DNA from: Rhabdophis nuchalis
Taxonomy: Eukaryota; Chordata; Lepidosauria; Squamata; Natricidae
Direction of reading: 5' to 3'
Length of the DNA: 64,000 nucleotides
Assembly: GCA_039707465.1 (NCBI GenBank)
Contig: CM077643.1
Coordinates: forward strand, 246,431,919-246,495,918
The notes below the pieces were generated by a model, which ran no database searches, was not told the DNA's origin, and saw only the letters and a list, made by a program, of their open reading frames with translations. Positions 34,670 through 44,624 of the stretch are shown here, piece by piece (within the stretch, counting starts at the first letter, position 1; the number at the start of each line of letters is the position of its first letter). Made by a program: the position numbers and the translations under genes.

Positions 34670-35276
34670 TCTATATAAATAAAAATGTAACTATGAGTTT
34701 GTTCCAAACTGCTAATCCCCAAAAATACCGCACCGATCACTTCCAAATTTTCACACAATGTTCCTTTCAAATACGGCACCAATGATATATATATATAGAT
34801 TGTGTAGATGTCACACCTGTGCCAGGTACACGCAATGGAAATGTAAAAAAAATGTAAAAAGGATAGGTAGATGGATACAGAGAGAGCAGTGGGCCACAAG
34901 TATTATGTCATCCTTTATGACATAAAATGCTCTGTCTATAAGATAGGTAGGTAGGTAGGTAGGTAGGTAGGTAGGTAGGTAGGTAGGGAGCTATAGGGAG
35001 AGAGAGAGGGAGGGAGAAATGCAGTAGGTAGGTAGGTAGAGGGATAGAGAGGGAGAGGGAGAAATACAATAGGCGGGTAGGTAGAGGGATAGAGAGGGAG
35101 AAATACAATAGGTAGGTAGGTAGAGGGAGAGAGGGAGAAAGGGAGTAGGTAGGTAGGTTGGGGGTTATACGGTGGTTGTGTGTACGTGTTTGTGTGTGCA
35201 GGTGTATATCTACACACAGATTGGTTGGTCATATAACCAGACTGGGCCACAGCAACACGTGGCCAGGAACGGCTAG
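34670..35276 (+). mobile_element. Non-autonomous Helitron-like element
   Basis: 5' end TCTATATAAATAAAAATG follows an A (34669). The 3' end is CTAG (35273-35276) followed by T. Eight bases before CTAG lies a hairpin, GGCCAC and GTGGCC around an 8-nt loop (about 35245-35264). 5'-TC, a subterminal hairpin, 3'-CTAG and insertion between A and T with no TSD are the Helitron hallmarks. The interior holds a (TAGG)n microsatellite and no Rep/helicase frame, so it is non-autonomous. Confidence 0.75.
34944..35160. repeat. (AGGT)n / GA-rich tract inside the Helitron
   Basis: AGGT units (34944-34987) grade into imperfect AGAGGGAG and AGGTAGGT repeats to about 35160. Confidence 0.9.
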
Positions 35277-35279
35277 TTG

Positions 35280-35840
35280 GAAATAGAGGAATACAAAGAA
35301 AGAGGGGACATTTATATGAATTTATTTAGCCAACTGGCAAAACTTTCAATCCTTTGCTGTTTGCCGTTCTTTCAATTCTCTTTTTATGAATATTTTATTT
35401 CAGATTAAAAATCAACATTGATCTGCTGACCTCTCTTCTGTTTTGTTTGATTCTGGAGGTTCCTCTAACTGGTGAATTGTTTTGAGATATTCCTTTCTTA
35501 TCGGAGCTGATTTGTCCTAGCAAATAATTACTCCTTTATTTTCAGTTTTGCATATTTGTGATAGGTAAGCAACTTTTCTTCAAGTAGACCTGCAGCTGCT
35601 GGCACTGGTAGGTGAGCTAATAATCCTAAATCTTGTAGCCCACTTGTCATCAGATGTCCAGGAACTCCAACACCTGGTGCAGTCCTTATTGACCTGAGGG
35701 ATGAACAATCCAATACAAATGTCTATAAGTTACTTCTCACCATATTGTTTATGTTTACTGTATATTGTTTATGTCTAGCATGGTTGAATCTCTGACCTAA
35801 CTCTCATTTTTCTCAGATTACGCAAACCCAAAACACATCA
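35280..35840. other. Unassigned DNA
   Basis: No feature recognised between the Helitron and the ORF1-only element. Confidence 0.4.
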
Positions 35841-35857
35841 AGATAATGTCTCACTGG

Positions 35858-37836
35858 GACTTCCAGTTCCGGCTTCCACCGGTGACGGGCGAACTTAGGG
35901 CTCGCTCGCCGCTTTGTTTCTTTTCCTGCCCCCCCACGGGGGCGAGACGCCCCTTCTTGGGGGTCTCCCATAAAGCCGGCTTGCCTGGGTTGCTCTCCCC
36001 CCACGGCAGTGGGGAAGCGACCCTTGTCTTCGGCTTAGGTGGAGGAGGACATGCTGCGGGGGGTTCCCCTTCGCCAACGGTGGATGGCATCACTTCGTGA
36101 ACATGGAGAGAGCTGGCCGTTCGAATCAGAAGGCTCCCCGGGGCTTTGGCTGCGAGGTGGAGAGTGAGTGATTTTAAACATTTTTTTGCTGTCAGCCTGG
36201 GCTGAAAGAAGTTGGAGGGGGGTGTTTGCTTGTTGAACCCCCCCTTGGACTTAAAGCGGCGCTTGGAAATGGCTCCTCGTTGCGAGGAAGCGGATATCCT
36301 TAACCCGGACTGTTTTGAAACAAGGGAAAGTGATCTGCGGCTTGTCTTTTAACAATGTATCTAGGTCTGGCTGGCTTGAAACAATTTTTCTTTTACCACT
36401 CTCCCCTTCTGGCTCTGAGCTTGGGCGGTGGAAGATGGCTCCCCTTTGTTCCTGAATGACTATCTTACTTATGGAAAATTACCAGCATCTTTTTGTGATT
36501 TGGACTTCCTCTTGCTATTAATGAAGAAAAAAATTTTTTTTTGGATTAAGTGATTCCTTTTCTGGAGTGCCTTCGCTATTATACTTATTGATTTGGAAAA
36601 GTGTTTCTCTTCTGGTTCCTGAACTTTTTACAACCCTGATTTGAACTTTAATCTCCTGATTTGCCTCAACGGCCCCACCCAAAAAACGCCATTTTAGTGG
36701 CACTGACTTTAACAGCTAACCATGGCACAAAAATTGGAACTGGCAGGTTTAGAACAAAGGATGGCTTCTCTGGAATCTGTGATACAAACTTTGGTGCAAG
36801 AAATCAAGGCCCAGAGAGAAGAAAATAGTAACTTTAAGAAGGAACTTCTGGAAACACGGAAGCAAGTGCAGGAGAACACACAGAAGACTGAAGAGTTGAA
36901 AGGGGGGCTGGCGGGGGCAAAGGGAGAGTTTAAAAAGGTTACTAGTGAGGTTGTAGAATTAACTGGGCATGTGTCTAGGATTGATTTTGAAAGGATGACA
37001 TATTTTTTAAGATTTCAGAACATTTCTGAGGAACCTGGGGAATGTCTCCCTGAACTCATGAGCACAATTTTAGCAGATTATTTACATAAACCTAAGGATG
37101 AGATCAGAGGGGACATTGACCTAGTTTACAGAATAAATTCTGCATATGCCAGGATAAATGAAGTACCCAGAGAGATACATGTTAAATTTGTTAGAAGGTC
37201 AACCAGAGAGGAAATTTTGATGGCGCAAAAAGGGGGACCGTTAATTTACCAACAAAAGGAGGTTGTCATCTTGAAGCAGATCCCCAAAAAGATTAGGGAG
37301 ATGAGAAGGAGGTACTCCTTCTTATCCAAAAAATTGTTTGATCACGGGATCTGGTTCAAGTGGGTGATGCCCGAAGGGATGCTGGTGTTCTGGGAAGGAG
37401 GAAGAGTGAGGATTAAAACAGTTGCTGAGGCAGAAGCCTTTTTTAAAAAACACTCCTCTTTCCTGGGGGAAGATCCAGGGGGGGCAGGGGGGGCCACGGC
37501 CCCGCCCGCTGGGGGCCTGGAAGGAGAGATAGAAGACACAATTGCCAAGAGACTTAGATCCAAAAAATAACTTTGCCTTGATTTTTGAGTAATATTGTAT
37601 AACATGTGTATCTGGATTTTTGCAAATGACTGACAGCATTGAACTGAGAATTTAGAAATATGTACTTGTTTTCACCTTGTAGTTTTATGGAAAATGCTTT
37701 TTGTTACCAATTTATTATGAAGCCCCGGAAGGGCCAATGACTTCGACGCGAAAGCTCTAAAAATTTCTTTGTATCCCTTACCCTACCCTACTGAAAAAAT
37801 TGTAAAAACCAATAAAACTTTTTCAATATAAAAAAA
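35858..37836 (+). mobile_element. ORF1-only, half-L1-like retrotransposon, apparently full length
   Basis: A unit of about 1,979 bp framed by a perfect 17-bp TSD AGATAATGTCTCACTGG (35841-35857 and 37837-37853). It has a GC- and CpG-rich leader of about 860 bp (35858-36721), one intact ORF1 (36722-37570), a 266-bp 3' UTR with AATAAAAC (37811) and an A-rich end. No ORF2 sequence lies between the ORF1 stop and the tail. The TSD shows target-primed insertion, probably in trans by an L1 machinery. Relatives are at 38825-39288 and 44625-45464. An L1 that lost ORF2 before insertion is the main alternative. Confidence 0.85.
36722..37570 (+). CDS. L1-type ORF1 protein (RNA-binding chaperone), intact
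   Basis: 282 codons from an ATG in CCATGGC context. Residues 3-88 are a charged heptad-rich segment with a predicted coiled coil. Residues 92-168 resemble the L1 ORF1 RRM (YFLRFQNISEE, REIHVKFVRRS). Residues 170-245 match the C-terminal domain (LIYQQKEVVILKQIP, RRRYSFLSKKL, IWFKWVMPEGMLVFWEGGRVRI, EAEAFFKKH). A Gly/Pro-rich tail ends in the basic AKRLRSKK. In known L1s this protein trimerises and coats element RNA as an RNP in the cytoplasm. Length is near that of other vertebrate L1 ORF1 proteins. No frameshift or stop interrupts it. It is a retrotransposon gene, not a host gene. Confidence 0.85.
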   Translation: MAQKLELAGLEQRMASLESVIQTLVQEIKAQREENSNFKKELLETRKQVQENTQKTEELKGGLAGAKGEFKKVTSEVVELTGHVSRIDFERMTYFLRFQNISEEPGECLPELMSTILADYLHKPKDEIRGDIDLVYRINSAYARINEVPREIHVKFVRRSTREEILMAQKGGPLIYQQKEVVILKQIPKKIREMRRRYSFLSKKLFDHGIWFKWVMPEGMLVFWEGGRVRIKTVAEAEAFFKKHSSFLGEDPGGAGGATAPPAGGLEGEIEDTIAKRLRSKK

Positions 37837-38108
37837 AGATAATGTCTCACTGGATTACTATTACCACTACTTTTGGTAGCAATGTTTTGTCCCACAATAT
37901 AGAGAAGTGGGACTAAGCACAAGGCTGCAAACGTACCTAATAAATGTGCTTATAAAAACAACCCTGTGAGGTGGGTTAGGTTGTGAGCGTGATTGGTTCC
38001 AAGTCATCCAGCAGCTTTCATGCTTAAGAGAAGCCTAGAACTCACAATATCCTGATTTGTATGCCAACATCTTCACCATAACACCAAACATGGTTGTGCT
38101 GTAATATT

Positions 38109-38111
<3 letters not shown>

Positions 38112-38203
<92 letters not shown>
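38112..38203. repeat. (GA)n dinucleotide microsatellite
   Basis: About 46 uninterrupted GA units. The Ser/Leu-repeat frame on the minus strand is an artefact. Confidence 0.97.
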
Positions 38204-38206
<3 letters not shown>

Positions 38207-38824
38207 AATAATTTAAATAAATGATTCAACACTGCAAATGTGTATCTATATACACATTTTGTTCATTGTAAAAGGTGTGGCATATGTGTGCTGATAGGAT
38301 CCCTCCTCTGATGCTTCGCTGTCTTTTTAAAAACAATGTTTATCAGACAATTGCATGTTTCAACCACTTCCAAAGTTATACTGCACTCCCAAATCTCATG
38401 CAGTTCTCTAAAAAGCTAACGGGTAATAACTGTTTGTTGACTTTCTCATTATAGCCAATTGAAAGACATTTCTTGTTTCCTATTTTTAACCTAAGACAAA
38501 ATGGATTGCATATGCAGTAATCTAGATTAGTCTAGAGTTATTTATGACATGTGCACTGAGTCCAAATGGAATCTTGCCTCTTGTTCTCAGTCCTTAAATT
38601 AAAGATCCATATTGGTTCCAAATTCTCTATTTTATCCTACAAAATATTGTACATGTAATAGATCGAAAATATTAAAAGAGATTGTGTTTGAAACATTTAT
38701 CTGCTTTGTTGATTACAGATTGTCTAAGTTCAGTGTTGTTTTCTTTGCTACTGTTTCATGGCCTGCCTAAATTTTATTTTTATTTTTTTTGAAGAAGAAG
38801 TATTCCAACAAATAGTATGGCTAA

Positions 38825-39288
38825 AGGAATGCTGATCTTCTGGGAGGGAAGCAGAATTCGAATTAAAACAGTGGAAGAGGCTGAAGCCTTTATTAAAAAA
38901 CATTCTTCTCTCCTAGAGGATGAAGATAGAGGAGGCAGGAAAAAAGGCAGTAATGTACAAGATATGGGAAAGGGGGGGTCATGACTCCACCTGGGGGCGG
39001 GGAGGAGGGAGCAATAGTAAAAAGGCTCAGATCACAAAAATAATTGTATTTGAAATATTATTGTAATTGTTGATATAATAGAAAGTGGCAAAGAAAGAGA
39101 TGATTGAACATACGGTTGATATAGAGTAAGAACTCTGTTTGTGCTTATCTTTTATATGTTATTTTTAAAATTGTAAAACTGAGATTTGGAGGGATTTCTG
39201 CTACTAACATGGGAGCTACCAAAATTTTCTATGTACCCTTTCACCCTTTTCCCATAAATGTTTTAAAACCAATACAATTCTTTTTAAA
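38825..39288 (+). mobile_element. ORF1-only L1-like element, 5'-truncated older copy
   Basis: Starts within the last third of ORF1 (GMLIFWEGSRIRIKTVEEAEAFIKKHSSLLE in translation) and ends in a 3' UTR with AAAACCAATACAATTC. A 15-bp TSD AAATAGTATGGCTAA flanks it (38810-38824 and 39289-39303). The reading frame is broken in the Gly-rich tail (GGGGGGG run near 38972). Again the ORF1 end passes straight into the 3' UTR with no ORF2. Confidence 0.82.
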
Positions 39289-39303
39289 AAATAGTATGGC
39301 TAA

Positions 39304-39976
39304 GATGGTTTCTATCTAGCCACATTTGCTTTGCTGGAGTGTGAAGGAAGGCCTCCAGTGTACAAACATATCATCCACAACTGCAATTTGGTCATAGTTA
39401 TTCAACCATAGCCCATCCCTACAACATAATGATAAATGCTAGTATTTACTAAAAACCACAATATGCCAAATGTTCCGCTCTGTGCTGTTTAGATCATCAC
39501 AGTGACACAGTTTCACCTCCCTGCCACTGAAGTAGACATTAGCCATCTGCTCCTGCCCGGATCTGTAGAATCTTTTGCTCAAGATGTGATCGTGTGTCAA
39601 AAGGGCATCAGCAACAATTTATTTCACATACATAGAGCAGGAATTCTAAGCTTTAGCATCATCTCTAAAGGTCAGGATAAGTTAATGGAAAGGGAACTTG
39701 TCTTTCCTAAGTACTTAGGATATTTCAGAACCCATCAAATTTGGTGGACAGTGAAACCCAAGTATTTAGTTGCTGCAGAAATTACTATTATGCCATCCAA
39801 AGTTCAATTTCTCAGGTGAGTTTTAGCAAATGACAGCACAGGGAGTTTTATTCTGAAGCTTCTGCCCGTACAAAAAGCTTAGATAATCACAGTAAAATGA
39901 TAATGTGACCTATGATTACCAGAATATCATATCAAACCTGCCACCAAAAAGTCACCTAAAAAGATCAACTGGCTGT
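39304..39976. other. Unassigned DNA
   Basis: The frame at 39502-39819 (105 aa) shows no recognised domain. Confidence 0.4.
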
Positions 39977-39984
39977 GTCTAAGG

Positions 39985-40090
39985 CAGGGGTCTCCAACCT
40001 TTGCAACTTTAAGTCTGAAGGACTTCAGCTCCTAGAATTCTGGGAACTGAAGTCCTTCAGACTTAAAGTTGCAAAGGTTGGAGACCCCTG
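39985..40090. mobile_element. Palindromic hAT-type MITE
   Basis: Hairpin with CAGGGGTCTCCAACC termini. Perfect 8-bp TSD GTCTAAGG (39977-39984 and 40091-40098). Same family as 852-991 and 24439-24573. Confidence 0.9.
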
Positions 40091-40098
40091 GTCTAAGG

Positions 40099-40943
40099 GA
40101 TTTCATTTTTTTCAAAATGTCCCTTTTCCACCAGCAGTAGGAGCACGGTTGGATTTTTTATCTATTCTTTTTTATTATTGATCAATGGCTTTTGGGAGCA
40201 GGTGGGGAAAAGGCCTATTCAAAATGTTGAAAACACATTTCCTACAGTTCCACAGATATTGTACAGATGTGCAATTGGAAGGATTCAGAAATAGAGGAAA
40301 TAGCATCTTCAGAGATGCCAAGTATCAGAAGAAACCTGTTAGCACTTTTCGGGATTAACAATTTGTATTAAAGGCATATGTTTGTGTAAACTACAGAAGC
40401 AGTAGGAAAATGTAAGATTTAAATTCAGATGAAGCCATAAGGGAGGAGGGGGTGACTGAAGGCAGGATGTTTATGTAAATGTAGGTTACCTATGAGTCAG
40501 ATTGCAAGTACCTTATCCACTACTTAAAAATCTATTGTGTTCGTTGGAAGATTTAGATGTATGAGTTCAGCAATTTTTTAGTGAATTGTGCTGACAGTTT
40601 TGTTTCTTTCCAAGATGGCTGCTTTGAGATCTGTATGAGAATTGGAATGCTCTGATATTACTTTACCCTTAAAAACATAAGTAGTACCTGCTAGATTGGA
40701 CATCCCGGTCCATATAGTCCAGCAAACTGTTCTCTGATTGACCAAGCAACTGAACAAGGAAGCTTAAAAAAAAGTCTTAACAGAGTTTATCAAAGTTTAT
40801 CATAGTGCCATCAAAGTCCATTGATCCTCATTGTTTTGAGTCTTGAAGTATAACTTGTGCCCAGTAATTGTTTTGGAGAAATCTGGCCTGTTTCTCCAAC
40901 ATGGAATTCAAAGAGGTATTTCTGGTTATGATAACATATATCA
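40099..40943. other. Unassigned DNA
   Basis: No feature recognised. Confidence 0.4.
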
Positions 40944-40951
40944 CCATACAG

Positions 40952-41168
40952 CAATGGTTCTCAACCTGTGGGTCGGGACCCCTTTGGGGTTCAAACGACC
41001 CTTTCACAGGGGTCGCTGAAGATCATAGGAAAACACATATTTTTGATGGTCTTAGGAACCAAGACACCAATTTTATGGTTGGGGGTCACCACAACATGAG
41101 GAACTGTATTATAAGGATACAGTTGGGAAGGTTGAGAACCACTGCATTGGGAAGGTTGAGAACCACTG
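40952..41168. mobile_element. SPIN-like non-autonomous hAT element
   Basis: 5' region has TGGTTCTCAACCTGTGGGTC, CGACCCTTTCACAGGGGTCG and GGTTGGGGGTCACCACAAC; the 3' end is GGTTGAGAACCACTG. These resemble SPIN (Space Invaders) hAT elements, which are documented in squamates. Flanking CCATACAG (40944-40951) and CCAGACAG (41169-41176) match at 7 of 8. The last 22-23 bases are tandemly duplicated (TTGGGAAGGTTGAGAACCACTG occurs twice). The family call is from memory of the consensus. Confidence 0.75.
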
Positions 41169-41179
41169 CCAGACAGGGA

Positions 41180-41860
41180 AACCACATATTGACATAACTT
41201 ATCTTATTATCTTATAGGAGTTTTGATATAAATGTGATGGCCAAAGTATACATCTGGGTTTGTTGCAGTGCCAGTTCCCATGTTCTGTTCTGTCTTGTTC
41301 CTTGTGAAAATCTGTTTTAGTTTGATAGATTGCCTGTACTGTATGCAAGTGTGCGCCTGCCACCCAGTGCCAGAGAAAGTGCAGTGTTATTGTCAAGAAT
41401 TGTAAATTATTAATATTGGGTTAATTATTGAGCTAATTAATGGGAGAACCAACAGAATTGAAAACCAGCTTGAGAACCTTGAAAACCAATGGCATTATTT
41501 TGTCCCACCTTTTAATAAGTACATCCTGGCTCTGGCTTTGTTGATTTGTTTAATGACTTCATTGGGTGGGAAGTTCACTTCCCAGAAAATCTTGTTTGAG
41601 CCTATCCTTTGAGCCTCTCTGTCAAGTGGGTCAGAACAAATGCAACTATAGTATAGAGCCTACAACTGATAGATTTCATGGTGGGTCATGAAAAAGGCAC
41701 TTTTTTTCATGCATACCTACATGAAAGCATGTAGGCTCTTTGTAGGTTTCCTATATAATGTGTTAGAAAGGCAGAAATTAGAGGCAAAATAAAAGGGCAG
41801 CTGCCAGACAACTTGGATTCAGTAAGGAAATCAGAATTGGAGACTTCTATTATATATACT
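41180..41860. other. Unassigned DNA
   Basis: No feature recognised. Confidence 0.4.
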
Positions 41861-41867
41861 TTCATAT

Positions 41868-42018
41868 CAGAGGTGGGATTCACTTACCTTCCCTACCGGT
41901 TCACAAATGTGAGTGCATGCACAGTGCTTGTGCATTACATCAGAGTGGGTGGGCAGAACCTCCTGCCGCCACTACCAGTTCACATGAACTGGAGAGAACC
42001 AGCTGAATACCACCTCTG
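41868..42018. mobile_element. hAT-type MITE
   Basis: Ends CAGAGGTGGGATTCA and GAATACCACCTCTG. Flanking TTTCATAT (41860-41867) and CTTCATAT (42019-42026) match at 7 of 8. Confidence 0.85.
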
Positions 42019-42033
42019 CTTCATATACAGTGT

Positions 42034-42275
42034 GTGTAGATGTGTGTGTGTGTATGTGTGTGTGTGTGTGTGCATTTGTGCTGATAAATAAATAAATAAG
42101 GGAGACTAGTATAGATCTATTTGAAGCTATTTAGCTCTCGTCACAAGTGTAACAAAGTCAACATAAAAATATAGTTACTTCCTGAATGGCTCCCGGGATG
42201 AGCCGAAAGACAGAAAAGGGAGGCAGTGTGCTCCCTCCCATATTTAGGTATACCAGGTGTTGTGACACAATAGAT

Positions 42276-42357
<82 letters not shown>

Positions 42358-42540
42358 AACACACACACACACACAATCACATTTATTTATTTATTTATTT
42401 ATTTATCAGCACAAAAACGTATCATTCATATATATATATATACATGTGTGTGTGTTACGTTTTTGAGCTGATCAATAAATAAGTCAGGGAGACTTATTAT
42501 TTATTGATCAGCTCAAAAATGTAACACACATATAAAAAAA
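42034..42540. repeat. Composite of SINE-tail modules and microsatellites
   Basis: Order: (TG)n (42040-42070); a module CTGATAAATAAATAAGGGAGACTAGTATAG (about 42079); a module with GATGAGCC.AAAGACAGAAAAGG (about 42195); (GATA)n (42275-42357); (AC)n; (ATTT)n; (TA)n; then a hairpin of TTGAGCTGATCAATAAATAAG and its complement (about 42447-42530). The same modules recur in 55250-55880. Boundaries of the individual units cannot be fixed by eye. Confidence 0.7.
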
Positions 42541-42602
42541 TTACACAATGGAATTCATGGCTTTCTGTCTTGATGGTCACAGGTGTAGGTATTATGCTGG
42601 TC

Positions 42603-42838
42603 TTGTTATATTCAGGTCTTTTCCCATGTAAAATTGAGATTGTCCTGGCAATGTTTTGGTGAGGTCACACTCATCATCTTCAGGCTGGCTAACACTCCAT
42701 CCCCCCACCAAGATTTATAGAAAGATGGCAGCTCTGAAGCCATAAACACCAGCCTGAAGATGGCGAATGAGACCTCGCCGAAACATTGCCAAGACAATCT
42801 CAATCTTACATGGGAAAAGACCTGAATAAAACAAGACC
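42603..42838. mobile_element. Long inverted-repeat element with hammerhead-like motif
   Basis: Two arms of about 85 bp (42610-42690 and 42750-42832) are inverted copies: TTCCCATGTAAAATTGAGATTG on the left matches CAATCTCAATCTTACATGGGAA on the right. The right arm holds CTGAAGA (42754-42760), a GGCGA/TCGCC stem and GAAAC (42780-42784), as in hammerhead ribozymes. A Penelope-like origin is inferred from that. Confidence 0.5.
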
Positions 42839-43007
42839 AGCATATATATGTATATATATACATGCACACATATACATGCACACACATACATTATTACAGT
42901 GTATATAAATATATATTATTAAATAAATTATTTACAAAGTTAAAATAGAAATGTGAAACATTATAAAGGGGGGAGGGAGGGCTTCCAAATGTTTTCATTT
43001 TCCATTT

Positions 43008-43148
43008 TTTAAATTGTCTTTAAGAAGTCTTTAGGAAATTTTTAAGATGTTGGGTAGCCATTTGCCTGAAATGATGTAGGGTTTCCTGCCTAGGCAGGGG
43101 GTTGGATTAGAAGACCTCCAAGGTCCTTTCCAACTCTGCTATTGTATT
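43008..43148 (+). mobile_element. CR1 LINE extreme 3' end
   Basis: Matches the CR1 3' UTR of the copies near 31.4 and 51.5 kb: TTTCCTGCCTAGGCAGGGGG, GAAGACCTCCAAGG, then TATTGTATTATTA. Confidence 0.8.
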
Positions 43149-43149
43149 A

Positions 43150-44224
43150 TTATTTACCCAGAGCTGGACTGAAGTGAGGATTTCTCCTTTATTCCCCTCC
43201 TGATTCTGGCAGAGAAGGAAGAAATTGGTGTATAGTATGTGTGTAAATGGGGAATGGTAGTGAATGGTCCTAATTTACCAGTAGCTTTTACCCACAAACA
43301 TGGGTGACCTTAGAACTGAAAGACCTCAGAGAGGTTGGTTTGACCTACATTTATTTCTTATTACACATATATTACACAGATTTATTGCAAATTCACTTGC
43401 TTTTGTAAGTCTTTAAAAGGGGAAACTCTTTCAATATTTCCCAAGGACATTGCCCCTTAACACACATATATGAATCCCAGAAGTCAGAGGCATGCTTAGC
43501 AACCTTGTTTAAACTGAGTAGGATACATCCTGAAAAGATCCTGCTGGGGAGTGTCGGGGAGTGTCCATTCATTGAACCCAGAACAGTTTTGGCATTAAAA
43601 CAAGAGCTACACAGGTATTCCAACTGAGGCTATCTACGTGCAAAGCACCAGGTTGCCCTTTGTTGAGCTCTGGCCCTTTCAAAGGAAAATGAAGGCAGAT
43701 CTAATTTTACAAGACAGATTGAAACACCATTGACAGTTTTGGATCTGTATCAGACCTGCAGGGGAAAAAAATAGGTTTAAATGTAATAACAGTACACTGA
43801 CATAAGAGAAAAACTTATAAGGCACCCTCAAAAGAGGTTTAAGAAGATGAAGATTTGTGTCTAGACTAGATTGATGGAGACAAGTGCAGAAAATTACATT
43901 TTACTTTCTTGCCTTTTTAGCAGTTTTCAGAGCCTTACTTTGCCAGCTTTGAAAGATTCTTTAGTGAATAATAAGTATAGAAATGATGTATCAAAATGTG
44001 ATACATGTGGTATTAAGAGCTCAGATTCATAAAATATGAAAACTCTGTTGACTCCACCAACTTTTAAAAGAGAATGAGTTCAACCCAGACTTAGCCATGA
44101 TTAGAGTAAATACATCAAAATCCATGGGACATATTAATTTATATTAACTAACTTAACTCCCAGTGATTTAATGGGACTTAACGTAGTAATGATTAACTTC
44201 AGCTCTATTAATTTCTTTAAACAT
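43150..44224. other. Unassigned DNA
   Basis: No feature recognised. Confidence 0.4.
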
Positions 44225-44232
44225 GACTAAGA

Positions 44233-44594
44233 CAATGGTGGGATTCAAATAATTTAACAACTGGTTCTCTGCTCTAATAACCAGTTGGGTAGGTGGGGCT
44301 TGGTGGTCATGTGACTGGGGTGGTGGTGGCTAACTCAATGACACTCACGTTGATGGGCACTTCACCTTAGCTGTTACAATGTAATAAGGATAATTGGAGA
44401 GGCAGTTTCTGTAAGCAGGGCAATAAAGATTAGGCTAGAAACAACACCAGAATGTTCCCTTCCTGCCTTCCTTACAGGATTAGCCTTGAAAAGTGGAAAA
44501 AACCAAAATGAGATTTTTCCCCCCAGCAACCACCTCTCTGAACTTCTTAGAAAGTGAACTATTGGTTCTCCCGAATAGGTGAGTCCCACCACTG
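44233..44594. mobile_element. hAT-type MITE, 362 bp
   Basis: Ends CAATGGTGGGATTCA and GAGTCCCACCACTG. Flanking GACTAAGA (44225-44232) and GCCTAAGA (44595-44602) match at 7 of 8. Inverted relative of 6663-7016. Confidence 0.85.
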
Positions 44595-44624
44595 GCCTAA
44601 GACTAGATTCTATCACTAGACTCT

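Noticed and set aside
38035..38232. Ser-Leu repeat protein
   Set aside because: Translation of a (GA)n microsatellite on the minus strand.
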